Positions 1-7,132 of a DNA stretch of 64,000 nucleotides are shown here, piece after piece; position 1 is the first letter of the stretch; each line of letters starts with the position of its first letter. This stretch comes from Clostridia bacterium (GTDB lineage Bacteria > Bacillota > Clostridia > Oscillospirales > CAG-272). A model generated the notes under the pieces. It ran no database searches. It worked only from the letters and a program-made list of their open reading frames with translations, and was not told the origin of the DNA. The stretch is from NCBI GenBank assembly GCA_017456145.1, contig JAFTJZ010000015.1, positions 1-64,000 of the forward strand, read 5' to 3'. The position numbers and the translations under genes were made by a program.

Positions 1-300
1 GCAGCAAATCCGGTGGTCACGAATCCACCCTTTTTCATAAGCGCGATGGTTGAAGGAACAGCGCGAGTTTTCCGTTGTTCGGGTTTACCCGAACATGGAG
101 GCGTTCAGCCGACAAGGAAAACTTTGGGATTCGCGCAGCAAATCCGGTGGTCACGAATCCACCCTTTTTCATAAGCGCGATGGTTGAAAGAACAGCGCGA
201 GTTTTCCGTTGTTCGGATTTACCCGAACATGGAGGCGTTCAGCCGACAAGGAAAACTCTGGGATTCGCGCAGCGAATCCGGTTGTCCCACGAATCCACCC
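1..300. repeat. 134-bp tandem repeat, two full units and a partial third
   Basis: The unit at 1-134 recurs at 135-268 with a few substitutions, and a third partial copy begins at 269 and fades near 300. Each unit carries a short perfect or near-perfect hairpin (GTTCGGGTTTACCCGAAC at 77-94; the copy at 211-228 has one changed base) and an inverted pair GGATTCG/CGAATCC (127-133 with 154-160). No convincing coding region lies here. It resembles a dispersed intergenic repeat; that reading is inference. The array may continue to the left of the window. Confidence 0.85.
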
Positions 301-311
301 GCTCTCCCCAG

Positions 312-343
312 AAAAAAGCACTGCGAAAGCAGTGCTCTTTTCT
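312..343. terminator. Bidirectional-looking intrinsic terminator
   Basis: Perfect 8-bp stem AGCACTGC (317-324) with GCAGTGCT (329-336), GAAA loop, an A tract before it and CTTTTCT after it. No gene can be assigned on the left because the window begins there. Confidence 0.6.
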
Positions 344-365
344 GTTAAGTGTTCCGGTTGCGTGG

Positions 366-474
366 AATGTGAAGTGTCCGCGGACGTGAAGCGAGGCTGC
401 GTCTGGTGAAGTGCGTTTCGCGTGATAGAAGTAGCGAAACACTGTGTTTCACGGCGGCTCCGCCACTTCACATT
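366..474. repeat. Palindromic intergenic element with AATGTGAAGTG arms
   Basis: The 11-bp arm AATGTGAAGTG at 366-376 is repeated inverted at 464-474 (CACTTCACATT), and a small GC hairpin (GGCGG CT CCGCC) sits at 453-464. The interior is rich in GTGAAG-like words. It may be a non-autonomous or dispersed palindromic repeat; copy number elsewhere cannot be seen here. Confidence 0.5.
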
Positions 475-522
475 TGAAATGTGCTCCTTTTTACAGAACA
501 TGCATTTGAAATCATTAAAAGA

Positions 523-567
523 GGCTGAGCCAAAGCTTATCAGAAAGCAATGGCTCAGCCGTTTTTT
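523..567. terminator. Terminator at the end of the nfeD-SPFH-DUF4177 operon
   Basis: A 10-bp stem GGCTGAGCCA (523-532) pairs with TGGCTCAGCC (551-560). On the minus strand the stem is followed by TCTTTT, placed just after the stop codon at 579. The plus side also has a T run (562-567), so it can work both ways. Confidence 0.7.
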
Positions 568-578
568 ACGGATTGTGA

Positions 579-776
579 TTAAAAATCATTTTCATCTTTC
601 TCGAAGATCAGATCAATGCTGCGCAATTTACCGTACGTGTCCATATGCGTGGGAATATAACCAACGTAACGAAATCCCTTTTTAGCATATTCATCGATCA
701 CCATACGGTGCTCCTCGGAGCGTAATGCAGTCCAGTATCCGCTCACTTTTAAGTTCACGTAAGTGTAGGTTTTCAT
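579..776 (-). CDS. DUF4177 domain small protein
   Basis: A 65-residue protein. The pattern MKTYTYVNLKV near the start and GFRYVGYIPT followed by IDLIFEK near the end matches the DUF4177 family, whose function is unknown. I chose the ATG at 776; a GTG one codon upstream is also possible. It begins about 10 bases after the SPFH stop codon and lies before the operon terminator, so it is the last gene of the nfeD-SPFH operon. No signal peptide or membrane segment is seen, so a cytoplasmic protein is likely. Whether it assists the membrane-domain proteins upstream is unknown. Confidence 0.8.
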   Translation of the reverse strand: MKTYTYVNLKVSGYWTALRSEEHRMVIDEYAKKGFRYVGYIPTHMDTYGKLRSIDLIFEKDENDF

Positions 777-785
777 CACGATCTG

Positions 786-1724
786 TTAAGCATTTTGCAC
801 AGGGGCATCACTCTTGACCAGCTCGGTTGCACTGGTAACAAGACCTGCAAGACTCTGAATCTGGCTGGGAATGATGATCTTGGTCGCCTGACCGTCGGCT
901 GCCTTCTGGAACGCCTCAAGGCTCTTGATGGCAATGACACCCTCGCCGGGCTTTGCCTCGTTGATCATGCGGATACCGTCAGCGGTTGCTTGCTGGATCT
1001 TGAGAATTGCCTCAGCTTCACCCTCTGCGCGACGAATGGTGGATTCTCTTGCTGCCTCTGCGCGCAGGATCAGCGCCTCCTTCTCTGCCTCAGCCTCCAA
1101 AATGGCAGATTGCTTACGACCTTCAGCCACTAAAATGGCGGAGTTTTTCTCACCCTCGGCGCGCAAAATCGCCTCGCGGCGCTCACGCTCTGCCTTCATC
1201 TGCTTTTCCATGGCATCCTGAATTTCCTTGGGCGGAATGATATTCTTCAACTCAACACGGTTGACCTTGATGCCCCAAGGGTCGGTCGCCTCGTCAAGAA
1301 TCGAGCGCATCTTGGTGTTGATGATGTCGCGGGAGGTCAGCGTGCTGTCCAGCTCCAGCTCACCGATGATGTTACGCAGCGTGGTAGCGGTCAGGTTTTC
1401 AATGGCCGCCATAGGCGTGGTGTGACCGTAAGTGTAGAGCTTACAGTCGGTGATCTGATAAAACACGACCGTGTCGATCTGCATACGAACGTTATCCATC
1501 GTAATGACGGGCTGGGGCGGGAAATCCGCGACCTGCTCCATCATATTGATGCGCTTGGCAATGCGATCAATAAAGGGAATCTTAAAATGGATGCCCGTGC
1601 TCCAGGTCGCATGATATGCACCCAGACGCTCAATGACCATAGCTTTTGCCTGTGGAACGATGTGAATGTTCGCAATAATCAAAATGATAATTGCTACACC
1701 GATACCAATGAATAAATACTCCAT
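786..1724 (-). CDS. SPFH/band-7 (slipin, QmcA-like) membrane protein
   Basis: A 312-residue stomatin/slipin-type protein. Residues 1-20 form one hydrophobic N-terminal membrane segment, followed by the band-7 domain to about residue 200. Then comes an Ala/Glu/Arg-rich coiled coil (about 175-250) with repeated RAEGE-type heptads, typical of the oligomerising stalk of SPFH proteins. Such proteins scaffold membrane microdomains and are commonly paired with NfeD proteins, as here, where the NfeD gene lies directly upstream in the same operon. The start has an AAGGAG ribosome binding site about 8 bases upstream. Assignment to the slipin/QmcA branch, as opposed to flotillin or HflC, rests on length and on the NfeD partner. 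Confidence 0.9.
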   Translation of the reverse strand: MEYLFIGIGVAIIILIIANIHIVPQAKAMVIERLGAYHATWSTGIHFKIPFIDRIAKRINMMEQVADFPPQPVITMDNVRMQIDTVVFYQITDCKLYTYGHTTPMAAIENLTATTLRNIIGELELDSTLTSRDIINTKMRSILDEATDPWGIKVNRVELKNIIPPKEIQDAMEKQMKAERERREAILRAEGEKNSAILVAEGRKQSAILEAEAEKEALILRAEAARESTIRRAEGEAEAILKIQQATADGIRMINEAKPGEGVIAIKSLEAFQKAADGQATKIIIPSQIQSLAGLVTSATELVKSDAPVQNA

Positions 1725-1766
1725 AAATAAATCTCCTTTTCTGTTTTTGTGTATTTTTGAATTGTG

Positions 1767-2213
1767 TTAATCGTTCTTTTTGGTACAGATCAGCTTGACG
1801 CCGCGAATCTCTTTGACGATGACGATGTCACCGACCGAAAGCTTTTCATTCACATCCTCGGCTCGGGCTGTCCATACAAGTCCATTGATCTTTGCTGAAC
1901 CGATTCCGTGTATATTATCGACATCCTCCGTGATGATGGCCTCCTTGCCGATCAGTGCATCCGCATTGGTGGGCTCCGCATTCTTTCGCTTAAAGAAGGA
2001 TTTGAACACGGTCTTACAAAGGATCAGCATCACGACCGTCAATACTACGAAAACAAGACACTGCACCCAGACGCGCACATTTAGCATACCGAGAATCATG
2101 GAGATCAATGCACTCGGCATGAACCAAATGCAGATCATATCCATTGTCTGTGATTCAACAATGATGGCGATAACAAGAACTGCTGCCCATATATATGGCA
2201 TATATTCCAACAT
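1767..2213 (-). CDS. NfeD-family membrane protein
   Basis: A 148-residue short-form NfeD protein with three hydrophobic helices in the first half (about residues 5-80). A soluble C-terminal OB-fold-like NfeD domain starts near ALIGKEAIITEDV and ends near VGDIVIVKEI. The reading frame extends upstream to 2279, but I chose the ATG at 2213. It is preceded by GAGGAGG at suitable spacing, and the predicted transcription start lies near 2281, which would leave the upstream ATG almost leaderless and without a ribosome binding site. NfeD proteins work with SPFH partners; the partner gene follows 42 bases downstream. The long protease-containing form of NfeD is not present. Confidence 0.88.
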   Translation of the reverse strand: MLEYMPYIWAAVLVIAIIVESQTMDMICIWFMPSALISMILGMLNVRVWVQCLVFVVLTVVMLILCKTVFKSFFKRKNAEPTNADALIGKEAIITEDVDNIHGIGSAKINGLVWTARAEDVNEKLSVGDIVIVKEIRGVKLICTKKND

Positions 2214-2288
2214 AAACCTTGCCCTCCTCTGTTCACAATTTTGAAATTCAGATTCAATGATCTTATCCGGATCGATCATCTTGACACT

Positions 2289-2317
2289 ATTATATCACAC
2301 AATCACATGATTGTCAA
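2289..2317 (-). promoter_or_regulatory. Consensus sigma-A promoter for the nfeD operon
   Basis: TTGACA at 2317-2312, a 17-base spacer and TATAAT at 2294-2289 on the minus strand match both consensus hexamers perfectly. It also decides the nfeD start codon. Confidence 0.85.
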
Positions 2318-2325
2318 TAGTTTTC

Positions 2326-2367
2326 AAAAGAAATGTTGCACAAATATCGGCATCTCTTTTTGTGCAA
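2326..2367 (-). terminator. Terminator after the membrane-anchored unknown protein
   Basis: A 9-bp stem TTGCACAAA/TTTGTGCAA (2367-2359 with 2344-2336) is followed on the minus strand by CATTTCTTTT. It sits 10 bases after the stop at 2378 and before the nfeD promoter. Confidence 0.6.
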
Positions 2368-2377
2368 GTGTCACAAT

Positions 2378-3055
2378 TCAATTGCGAACGTAAGAAGTAT
2401 AGCGCACGATCGACCCGATCTTCATCTCGCCACCCTCATTGACCAAGGTAAAAAGCAAAGGGCGAATCACATCACTTCCAACGTCATCTCGGAACGTTCC
2501 GTTGTTACGATGGATTTTGTAGTCCACGCGATATGATACGATCTCGCCTCCCTCGGTTTGGGGGTACACGTTAATATCGTAGATCATCTGAACGGTGAAG
2601 TCCTCGGGAATTTCTCCTTTATATGAGGACGAAAACATTTCACTGCACGCCGCAGCATCTCCGTTTTTAACAGCTGCGAAATAATTGTAGAAGAAAATGA
2701 CGGCATCATCCTCCTCGGAAAGTCCCTCCTCCTCAATGGAATAGGTCACTCCCTCAAAGGGATTGTGATAAAACATCCGGCTGTCCATCTGGAGATATTC
2801 CTCGTTTTCAAGTGTATTCAGTTCATCGTCCTCGCGATAAAAATAAATCTCCTCGTTGTCTTTGTCATTCTCTCGCGAAAACCATTGCTGTACGATAACT
2901 TCGGGGTCAAAAAAAGAAAACAACAAGGATAGAGCAATGACGGCCACGGAAAAAACGAGTACAATCTTTAAGACTTTTTTCTTTTTTCTTTCATCTTGTG
3001 CTCGCTTTTCGTCGTCATTCGGCAGCGGCGGCACAGAATTTTTGTTTTGATCCAT
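2378..3055 (-). CDS. Membrane-anchored protein of unknown function
   Basis: A 225-residue protein not assigned to a family. It has a short charged N-terminus, one membrane segment (VLKIVLVFSVAVIALSLLFS, about residues 28-47), then an acidic linker and a soluble C-terminal domain of about 110 residues. That domain begins near DDAVIFFYNYFAAVKNGDAA and looks like an alpha+beta NTF2-like fold; this last point is inference. The start at ATG 3055 has AGAGGTG about 8 bases upstream; an in-frame GTG at 3064 overlaps that site and is rejected. It is monocistronic, with its own promoter and terminator. The topology suggests a small cytoplasmic tail and an extracellular domain. Confidence 0.75.
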   Translation of the reverse strand: MDQNKNSVPPLPNDDEKRAQDERKKKKVLKIVLVFSVAVIALSLLFSFFDPEVIVQQWFSRENDKDNEEIYFYREDDELNTLENEEYLQMDSRMFYHNPFEGVTYSIEEEGLSEEDDAVIFFYNYFAAVKNGDAAACSEMFSSSYKGEIPEDFTVQMIYDINVYPQTEGGEIVSYRVDYKIHRNNGTFRDDVGSDVIRPLLFTLVNEGGEMKIGSIVRYTSYVRN

Positions 3056-3089
3056 CAAAAACACCTCTTTCTATTCTTGTTTATACTAC

Positions 3090-3118
3090 ATTCTACCATA
3101 GATTTGCGATTTTTTCAA
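3090..3118 (-). promoter_or_regulatory. Sigma-A promoter for the 2378-3055 gene
   Basis: TTGAAA at 3118-3113, a 17-base spacer and TAGAAT at 3095-3090 on the minus strand, about 35 bases upstream of the start codon. Confidence 0.65.
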
Positions 3119-3167
3119 CAGAAATTTTAATATTTTATGATTTTTTTGAAACAAATCAAGTTATCCC

Positions 3168-3196
3168 TTGTTTTTTTTCGTTTTTTGTGTTATAAT
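3168..3196 (+). promoter_or_regulatory. Sigma-A promoter for the lepB operon
   Basis: TTGTTT at 3168-3173, a 17-base spacer and TATAAT at 3191-3196. It leaves a 5' untranslated region of roughly 110 bases before lepB. I recognise no known riboswitch in that leader. Confidence 0.65.
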
Positions 3197-3313
3197 AAAT
3201 AAGATAATCATCAAGCGCGGCAGACAATCATTCAAATAATCGCTGCCAAGGCACAATATTACCACGATAAGCAGCGGCACGCCCTATCGCTGTTTCGGAA
3301 GGAACTGATCATT

Positions 3314-3964
3314 ATGGATGAAAATCAAAATATCACATCAACGCCCTCTCCCACTCCCCCGCCCGCATCTGCAAGACGATATGGGTATTGCTCCTATCGA
3401 GCCATGCATACCGTATTTCCGATCTTTGAGTATCTGGAGGTTTTAGTCGTTTGTCTGATCACAATTCTCGTCGTCTACAGCTGCGGCTTACGTATATGCA
3501 GCGTCTCCGGGGAATCGATGCTCCCCACGTTGCAGGATAAGCAAACCTTGCTGGTCAGCAATCTCGGTTACGAGCCGTCTTACGGCGATATCGTTGTTTT
3601 TCACCAAATCAATGACGATTATCCGCGGTACAACGAGCCCATTATCAAGCGCGTAATTGCCACCGAGGGTCAGCACGTCATCATCGACTTTGAGAACGGT
3701 ATCGTCACGGTGGACAACGTCGTTCTGCAGGAAGATTATATTCAACTGGACGGCGGCCAATATCGGGTAAAAGCCGAGCATCATATGGTCAACACCATTT
3801 TTGACGCCGTGGTTCCTCCCGGCTGCGTCTTTGTCATGGGAGACAATCGAAACGGGTCTCTTGACAGCCGCTCCACCGTGATCGGTTTTGTTGACGAACG
3901 CCGCATTCTGGGACGCGTATTCACAAGGATTACACCCATCGAGCTATTTGGTAAAGTAGAGTAA
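3314..3964 (+). CDS. lepB: Signal peptidase I
   Basis: Type I signal peptidase, 216 residues, which cleaves secretory signal peptides on the outer side of the membrane. One membrane helix spans about residues 40-58 after a Pro-rich cytoplasmic tail. The catalytic serine is Ser68 in SGESMLPTL and the catalytic lysine is Lys112 in IIKRVIATEG. The conserved box GCVFVMGDNRNGSLDSR follows. The start at 3314 has an AAGGAA site upstream. It is the first gene of a run with rbgA, rnhB and yraN, an order common in Firmicutes. The many signal-peptide proteins at 49-60 kb would be substrates. Confidence 0.95.
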   Translation: MDENQNITSTPSPTPPPASARRYGYCSYRAMHTVFPIFEYLEVLVVCLITILVVYSCGLRICSVSGESMLPTLQDKQTLLVSNLGYEPSYGDIVVFHQINDDYPRYNEPIIKRVIATEGQHVIIDFENGIVTVDNVVLQEDYIQLDGGQYRVKAEHHMVNTIFDAVVPPGCVFVMGDNRNGSLDSRSTVIGFVDERRILGRVFTRITPIELFGKVE

Positions 3965-3978
3965 AGGAAGTTAATCTT

Positions 3979-4899
3979 ATGCCATCCGAACAAATCCAGT
4001 GGTTCCCGGGTCATATGGCAAAAACCCGCCGTATAATCACCGAGAATATCAAAAACGTCGACCTTGTGATCGAGGTGTTGGACGCGAGAATCCCGTATAG
4101 CTCACGCAACCCGGAGCTCCGTCGCCTGACCGCGGGTAAGCCTATGCTGGTGCTTTTGAACAAGGCCGGACTTGCCGACCCCTCCATGACCAAGCTGTGG
4201 GCGGCACACCTGACAAAAAAGGATACCTTCTGTCTTCCTGTGGACTGCATGACGGGCGAAGGAATCCGCGCTATTGTACCCACGGTAAGAGAGATCCTGA
4301 AAGAAAAGATCGAGCGCCACGAAAGTCGCGGCATGACGGGCAAAAGATTGCGCGCCATGATTCTCGGGATCCCCAATGTGGGAAAATCCACACTGATCAA
4401 TCGTCTGGTCGGCAACAATCGAGCAAAAACGGAAAATCGCCCGGGAGTTACCGTAGACAAGGCATGGTTTACGGGAAAAGACGGGCTGGATCTGATGGAT
4501 ATGCCCGGACTTCTCTGGCCGAAATTTGACGACACGACCGTGGGTGAAAATCTTGCCATCACGGGTGCAATCAAGGACAAGATTCTCGATACCGAAACCA
4601 TCGCTCTGCGTCTTTGCGGCAGACTTCGTCGGGATTATCCTGCGCTGCTGCTTTCCCGTTTTCCCTTCTGCGACGATGCCGCGATGCTTGCCGACATGAG
4701 CGATCTTGATGTCATGGAGGCAGTGGGCAAAAAGAGAGGCTTTCTCATCTCCGGCGGTGAGATCAATTATGAGCGTACCGCCAACGTACTTCTTGAGGAA
4801 TTTCGCTCTGCCAAGATCGGGCGAATCACGCTTGACCGCATTCCCACAGAAGCATCCAATAAACACCCCGATGAGAACGGAGACAAAATTCATGGCTAA
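3979..4899 (+). CDS. rbgA: Ribosome biogenesis GTPase RbgA (YlqF)
   Basis: A 306-residue circularly permuted GTPase required for late 50S subunit assembly. The G4 motif NKAG comes first (residues 61-64), then the P-loop GIPNVGKST (130-138), the GVT switch and G3 DMPG (174-177). This inverted order is diagnostic of the YlqF/MTG1 group. A C-terminal helical domain follows. The start has AAGGAAG upstream, 14 bases after lepB. The stop overlaps the rnhB start by 8 bases, so the two are translationally coupled. Confidence 0.95.
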   Translation: MPSEQIQWFPGHMAKTRRIITENIKNVDLVIEVLDARIPYSSRNPELRRLTAGKPMLVLLNKAGLADPSMTKLWAAHLTKKDTFCLPVDCMTGEGIRAIVPTVREILKEKIERHESRGMTGKRLRAMILGIPNVGKSTLINRLVGNNRAKTENRPGVTVDKAWFTGKDGLDLMDMPGLLWPKFDDTTVGENLAITGAIKDKILDTETIALRLCGRLRRDYPALLLSRFPFCDDAAMLADMSDLDVMEAVGKKRGFLISGGEINYERTANVLLEEFRSAKIGRITLDRIPTEASNKHPDENGDKIHG

Positions 4900-5650
4900 A
4901 GCAAAAAAAGAAACTGCTCCTCTCGTATTTCACGACCCGTTTGCGGACAGCCCCTATCACTTGATCTGCGGCGTGGATGAGGCGGGAAGAGGTCCGCTTT
5001 GCGGTCCTGTGGTCGCAGCCGCCTGTATTTTACCGTCCGACTGTACCATTGAGGGCTTGAACGATTCCAAAAAGCTCACTGAAAAAAAACGCGAAAGGCT
5101 GTTTGATATTATAAAGGATTGTGCGCTGACCTACTGCATCGCCATGTCGACGGTGGAGGAAATCAACAGCATCAACATTCTGGAGGCCTCCCTGCTTGCC
5201 ATGCGGCGGGCAATCGGCGGACTCTGCCCTGTCGCGCAGGCAGCATGGATTGACGGAAACGTAGAGCGCGATTTCCCACTCCCCGCACGTGCGGTCATTC
5301 ACGGGGATGCGCTCGTCCCTGCCATTTCCGCAGCTTCGATCCTTGCCAAGGTCTCCCGTGACCGTATGTGCCCCGCTTTAGATGCGCAGTATCCCCAATA
5401 CGGCATTGCCAAACACAAGGGGTATGGAACGGCTGTACATATCGCTGCCTTAAAGGAACACGGTCCCTCCCCCATCCATCGTACCCGTTTTATCCGTTTT
5501 TTACATGAGGGAGCCGAAGATGAGGGGGCTGCTGATACCGCGGCCATTGCTGCGGCACACCTGCCGGATGCATCTGCATTTTTTTCCAAGGACGGCTCTG
5601 TTTCTCCCTATATTCTGGATTATAAGCATAATGGGAGCCTTCCGTCATGA
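4892..5650 (+). CDS. rnhB: Ribonuclease HII
   Basis: RNase HII, 252 residues, removes RNA from RNA-DNA hybrids and single ribonucleotides. The acidic active site is visible as VDEAGRGPLCGPVVAA (Asp and Glu) and later HGDALVPAISAASILAKVSR, followed by the conserved HKGYGT. The start at 4892 was chosen because GGAG lies about 9 bases upstream; in-frame starts further upstream lie inside rbgA and lack a site. After the usual end of the domain (FIRFLHE) there is a C-terminal extension of some 55-60 residues without a recognised motif. The stop overlaps yraN as ATGA. Confidence 0.93.
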   Translation: MAKAKKETAPLVFHDPFADSPYHLICGVDEAGRGPLCGPVVAAACILPSDCTIEGLNDSKKLTEKKRERLFDIIKDCALTYCIAMSTVEEINSINILEASLLAMRRAIGGLCPVAQAAWIDGNVERDFPLPARAVIHGDALVPAISAASILAKVSRDRMCPALDAQYPQYGIAKHKGYGTAVHIAALKEHGPSPIHRTRFIRFLHEGAEDEGAADTAAIAAAHLPDASAFFSKDGSVSPYILDYKHNGSLPS

Positions 5651-6069
5651 ACAGGAATCAAGTCGATCATATATCTGTCGGTTCTCGCGGCGAGGATATT
5701 GCTGCCATGTATCTGGAGCAGAACGGCTACCGGATCCTGCATCGGAATTACCGACATGAGCACCTTGAGCTGGATATCATAGCCACGGACGATACTGTTA
5801 TCGTATTCTGCGAGGTCAAGACCCGCAGCGTTGCTCCGATGGCAGCCGCAGCGTATGGACGCCCTTCCCGTGCCGTCAACCTGCAAAAACAAAAAAATCT
5901 TTCCCTGGCCGCCAGAGCATACGTAAAGGAATATCCGCAAAGCGGTAAGCGTTTGCGCTTTGACGTAATCGAGGTTTATCTTCGCCGTGGTTGCACAGGC
6001 ACCTCCCACACGGATATTCTCAAAGTGCATCATATACGAAACGCCTTCCACGTCACACCCCTGTACTGA
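5647..6069 (+). CDS. YraN family (UPF0102) endonuclease-like protein
   Basis: A 140-residue member of UPF0102, a restriction-endonuclease-like fold family. GEDIAAMYLEQNGYRILHRN is followed by ELDIIATDDTVIVFCEVKTR, which holds the D-(x)n-ExK nuclease-type motif. The function is unproven in most bacteria; it is often co-transcribed with rnhB, as here. The start ATG at 5647 overlaps the rnhB stop. The C-terminus after VIEVYLRR is longer and less typical than usual. Confidence 0.88.
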   Translation: MNRNQVDHISVGSRGEDIAAMYLEQNGYRILHRNYRHEHLELDIIATDDTVIVFCEVKTRSVAPMAAAAYGRPSRAVNLQKQKNLSLAARAYVKEYPQSGKRLRFDVIEVYLRRGCTGTSHTDILKVHHIRNAFHVTPLY

Positions 6070-6102
6070 TTGAAATCATATATCACGAAAGGATCGCATC
6101 CC

Positions 6103-7065
6103 ATGAAACTCTCCAAGTTGTCTCTGATCGATCTGCACTGCGACACCCTGTGCGAGATCGAGCGAAATAAAACGTCGTTGTTACAAAACGATTTAACCAT
6201 TTCCTTGCAAACCGTTGAACCGTATCAGCACTACGCACAATTTTTTGCCTCCTGGTGTTCCCATCGCCTTGACGACGAACAAGGCTACAGCACCTTTTTG
6301 CGTATGTCGGATTATTTGGATGCGCAGCTTGCTATCCCCGAGGTTGCAGCGCGTATGGTCAAAGTAACCAACGCCCAACAGCTCACCGACGCATGGGCAC
6401 AAGGCAAACACGCTGCGATCCTTGCCATTGAGGACGCACGAATTTTAGCGGGCGACCTCAGCCGTTTGGACGTACTGGCTGCGCACGGCGTCCGCTACGC
6501 AACGTTGCAATGGAGCGGTGAGACTTGTATCGGCGGTGCGCACGACACCGAAACGGGTCTGACCGATTTCGGCAAGCAAGTAGTGTGCCGTTGTTTTGAA
6601 CTCGGTATTGTTCCCGACCTCTCGCACACAAATGCCCGAAGTGCACAGGATGCCATTGATCTTGCCATGGCTGCCGGTCAACCGCTGCTTGCCACCCACT
6701 CCAATGCCTACAGCATTTATCCGCACTCCCGCAACCTGCGCGACGAGCATTTCATCGCTCTGCGCGAGCTTGGAGGCTTAGTCGGCTTGAACTTCTGCCG
6801 TCCACATCTCTGGGATCCCCAAAAGGAGACGGTGACCGTTTCGCACATCATTCGCCATCTGGAGCATTTTCTCTCCCTTGGCGGCGAGGATACCGTTGCT
6901 ATCGGCGCTGACTGGGATGGCGCTCCTCTTCCCGAGGGATTCTCCACCATCGCCGACGCACAAAAGCTTGCCAACGAGCTCTGTCGTCTCGGGTATACCG
7001 ATTCGCTGATCGAAAAGCTGTTCTTTGGTAACGCGCTCGCTTTCATTCAAAGAAATTTCCGCTGA
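6103..7065 (+). CDS. Peptidase M19 (membrane-dipeptidase family)
   Basis: A 320-residue dipeptidase of the renal-dipeptidase family, with a metal-dependent TIM barrel that hydrolyses dipeptides. The metal ligands are visible: HxD in LIDLHCDTL near the N-terminus, Glu in AILAIEDARI, the first late His in LLATHSNAYS, and IGADWDGA near the end. I chose the ATG at 6103, which has GAAAGGAT upstream; the frame also runs back to a TTG at 6070 without a site. No signal peptide is seen, so it is likely cytoplasmic in spite of the family name. It follows yraN by 33 bases. Confidence 0.9.
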   Translation: MKLSKLSLIDLHCDTLCEIERNKTSLLQNDLTISLQTVEPYQHYAQFFASWCSHRLDDEQGYSTFLRMSDYLDAQLAIPEVAARMVKVTNAQQLTDAWAQGKHAAILAIEDARILAGDLSRLDVLAAHGVRYATLQWSGETCIGGAHDTETGLTDFGKQVVCRCFELGIVPDLSHTNARSAQDAIDLAMAAGQPLLATHSNAYSIYPHSRNLRDEHFIALRELGGLVGLNFCRPHLWDPQKETVTVSHIIRHLEHFLSLGGEDTVAIGADWDGAPLPEGFSTIADAQKLANELCRLGYTDSLIEKLFFGNALAFIQRNFR

Positions 7066-7132
7066 AAAAGCAACCTACGGGTTTTTACATATATTATTTC
7101 AACTTTTTCCGAAAGAAAGGACTTTCAAAAAC

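Noticed and set aside
75..501. Short frames across the 134-bp repeats
   Set aside because: They run in several frames through repeats and hairpins, without start signals.
3197..3313. Possible riboswitch in the lepB leader
   Set aside because: The leader has short pairings (GGCAG/CTGCC-like) but no motif of a known riboswitch class and no terminator.
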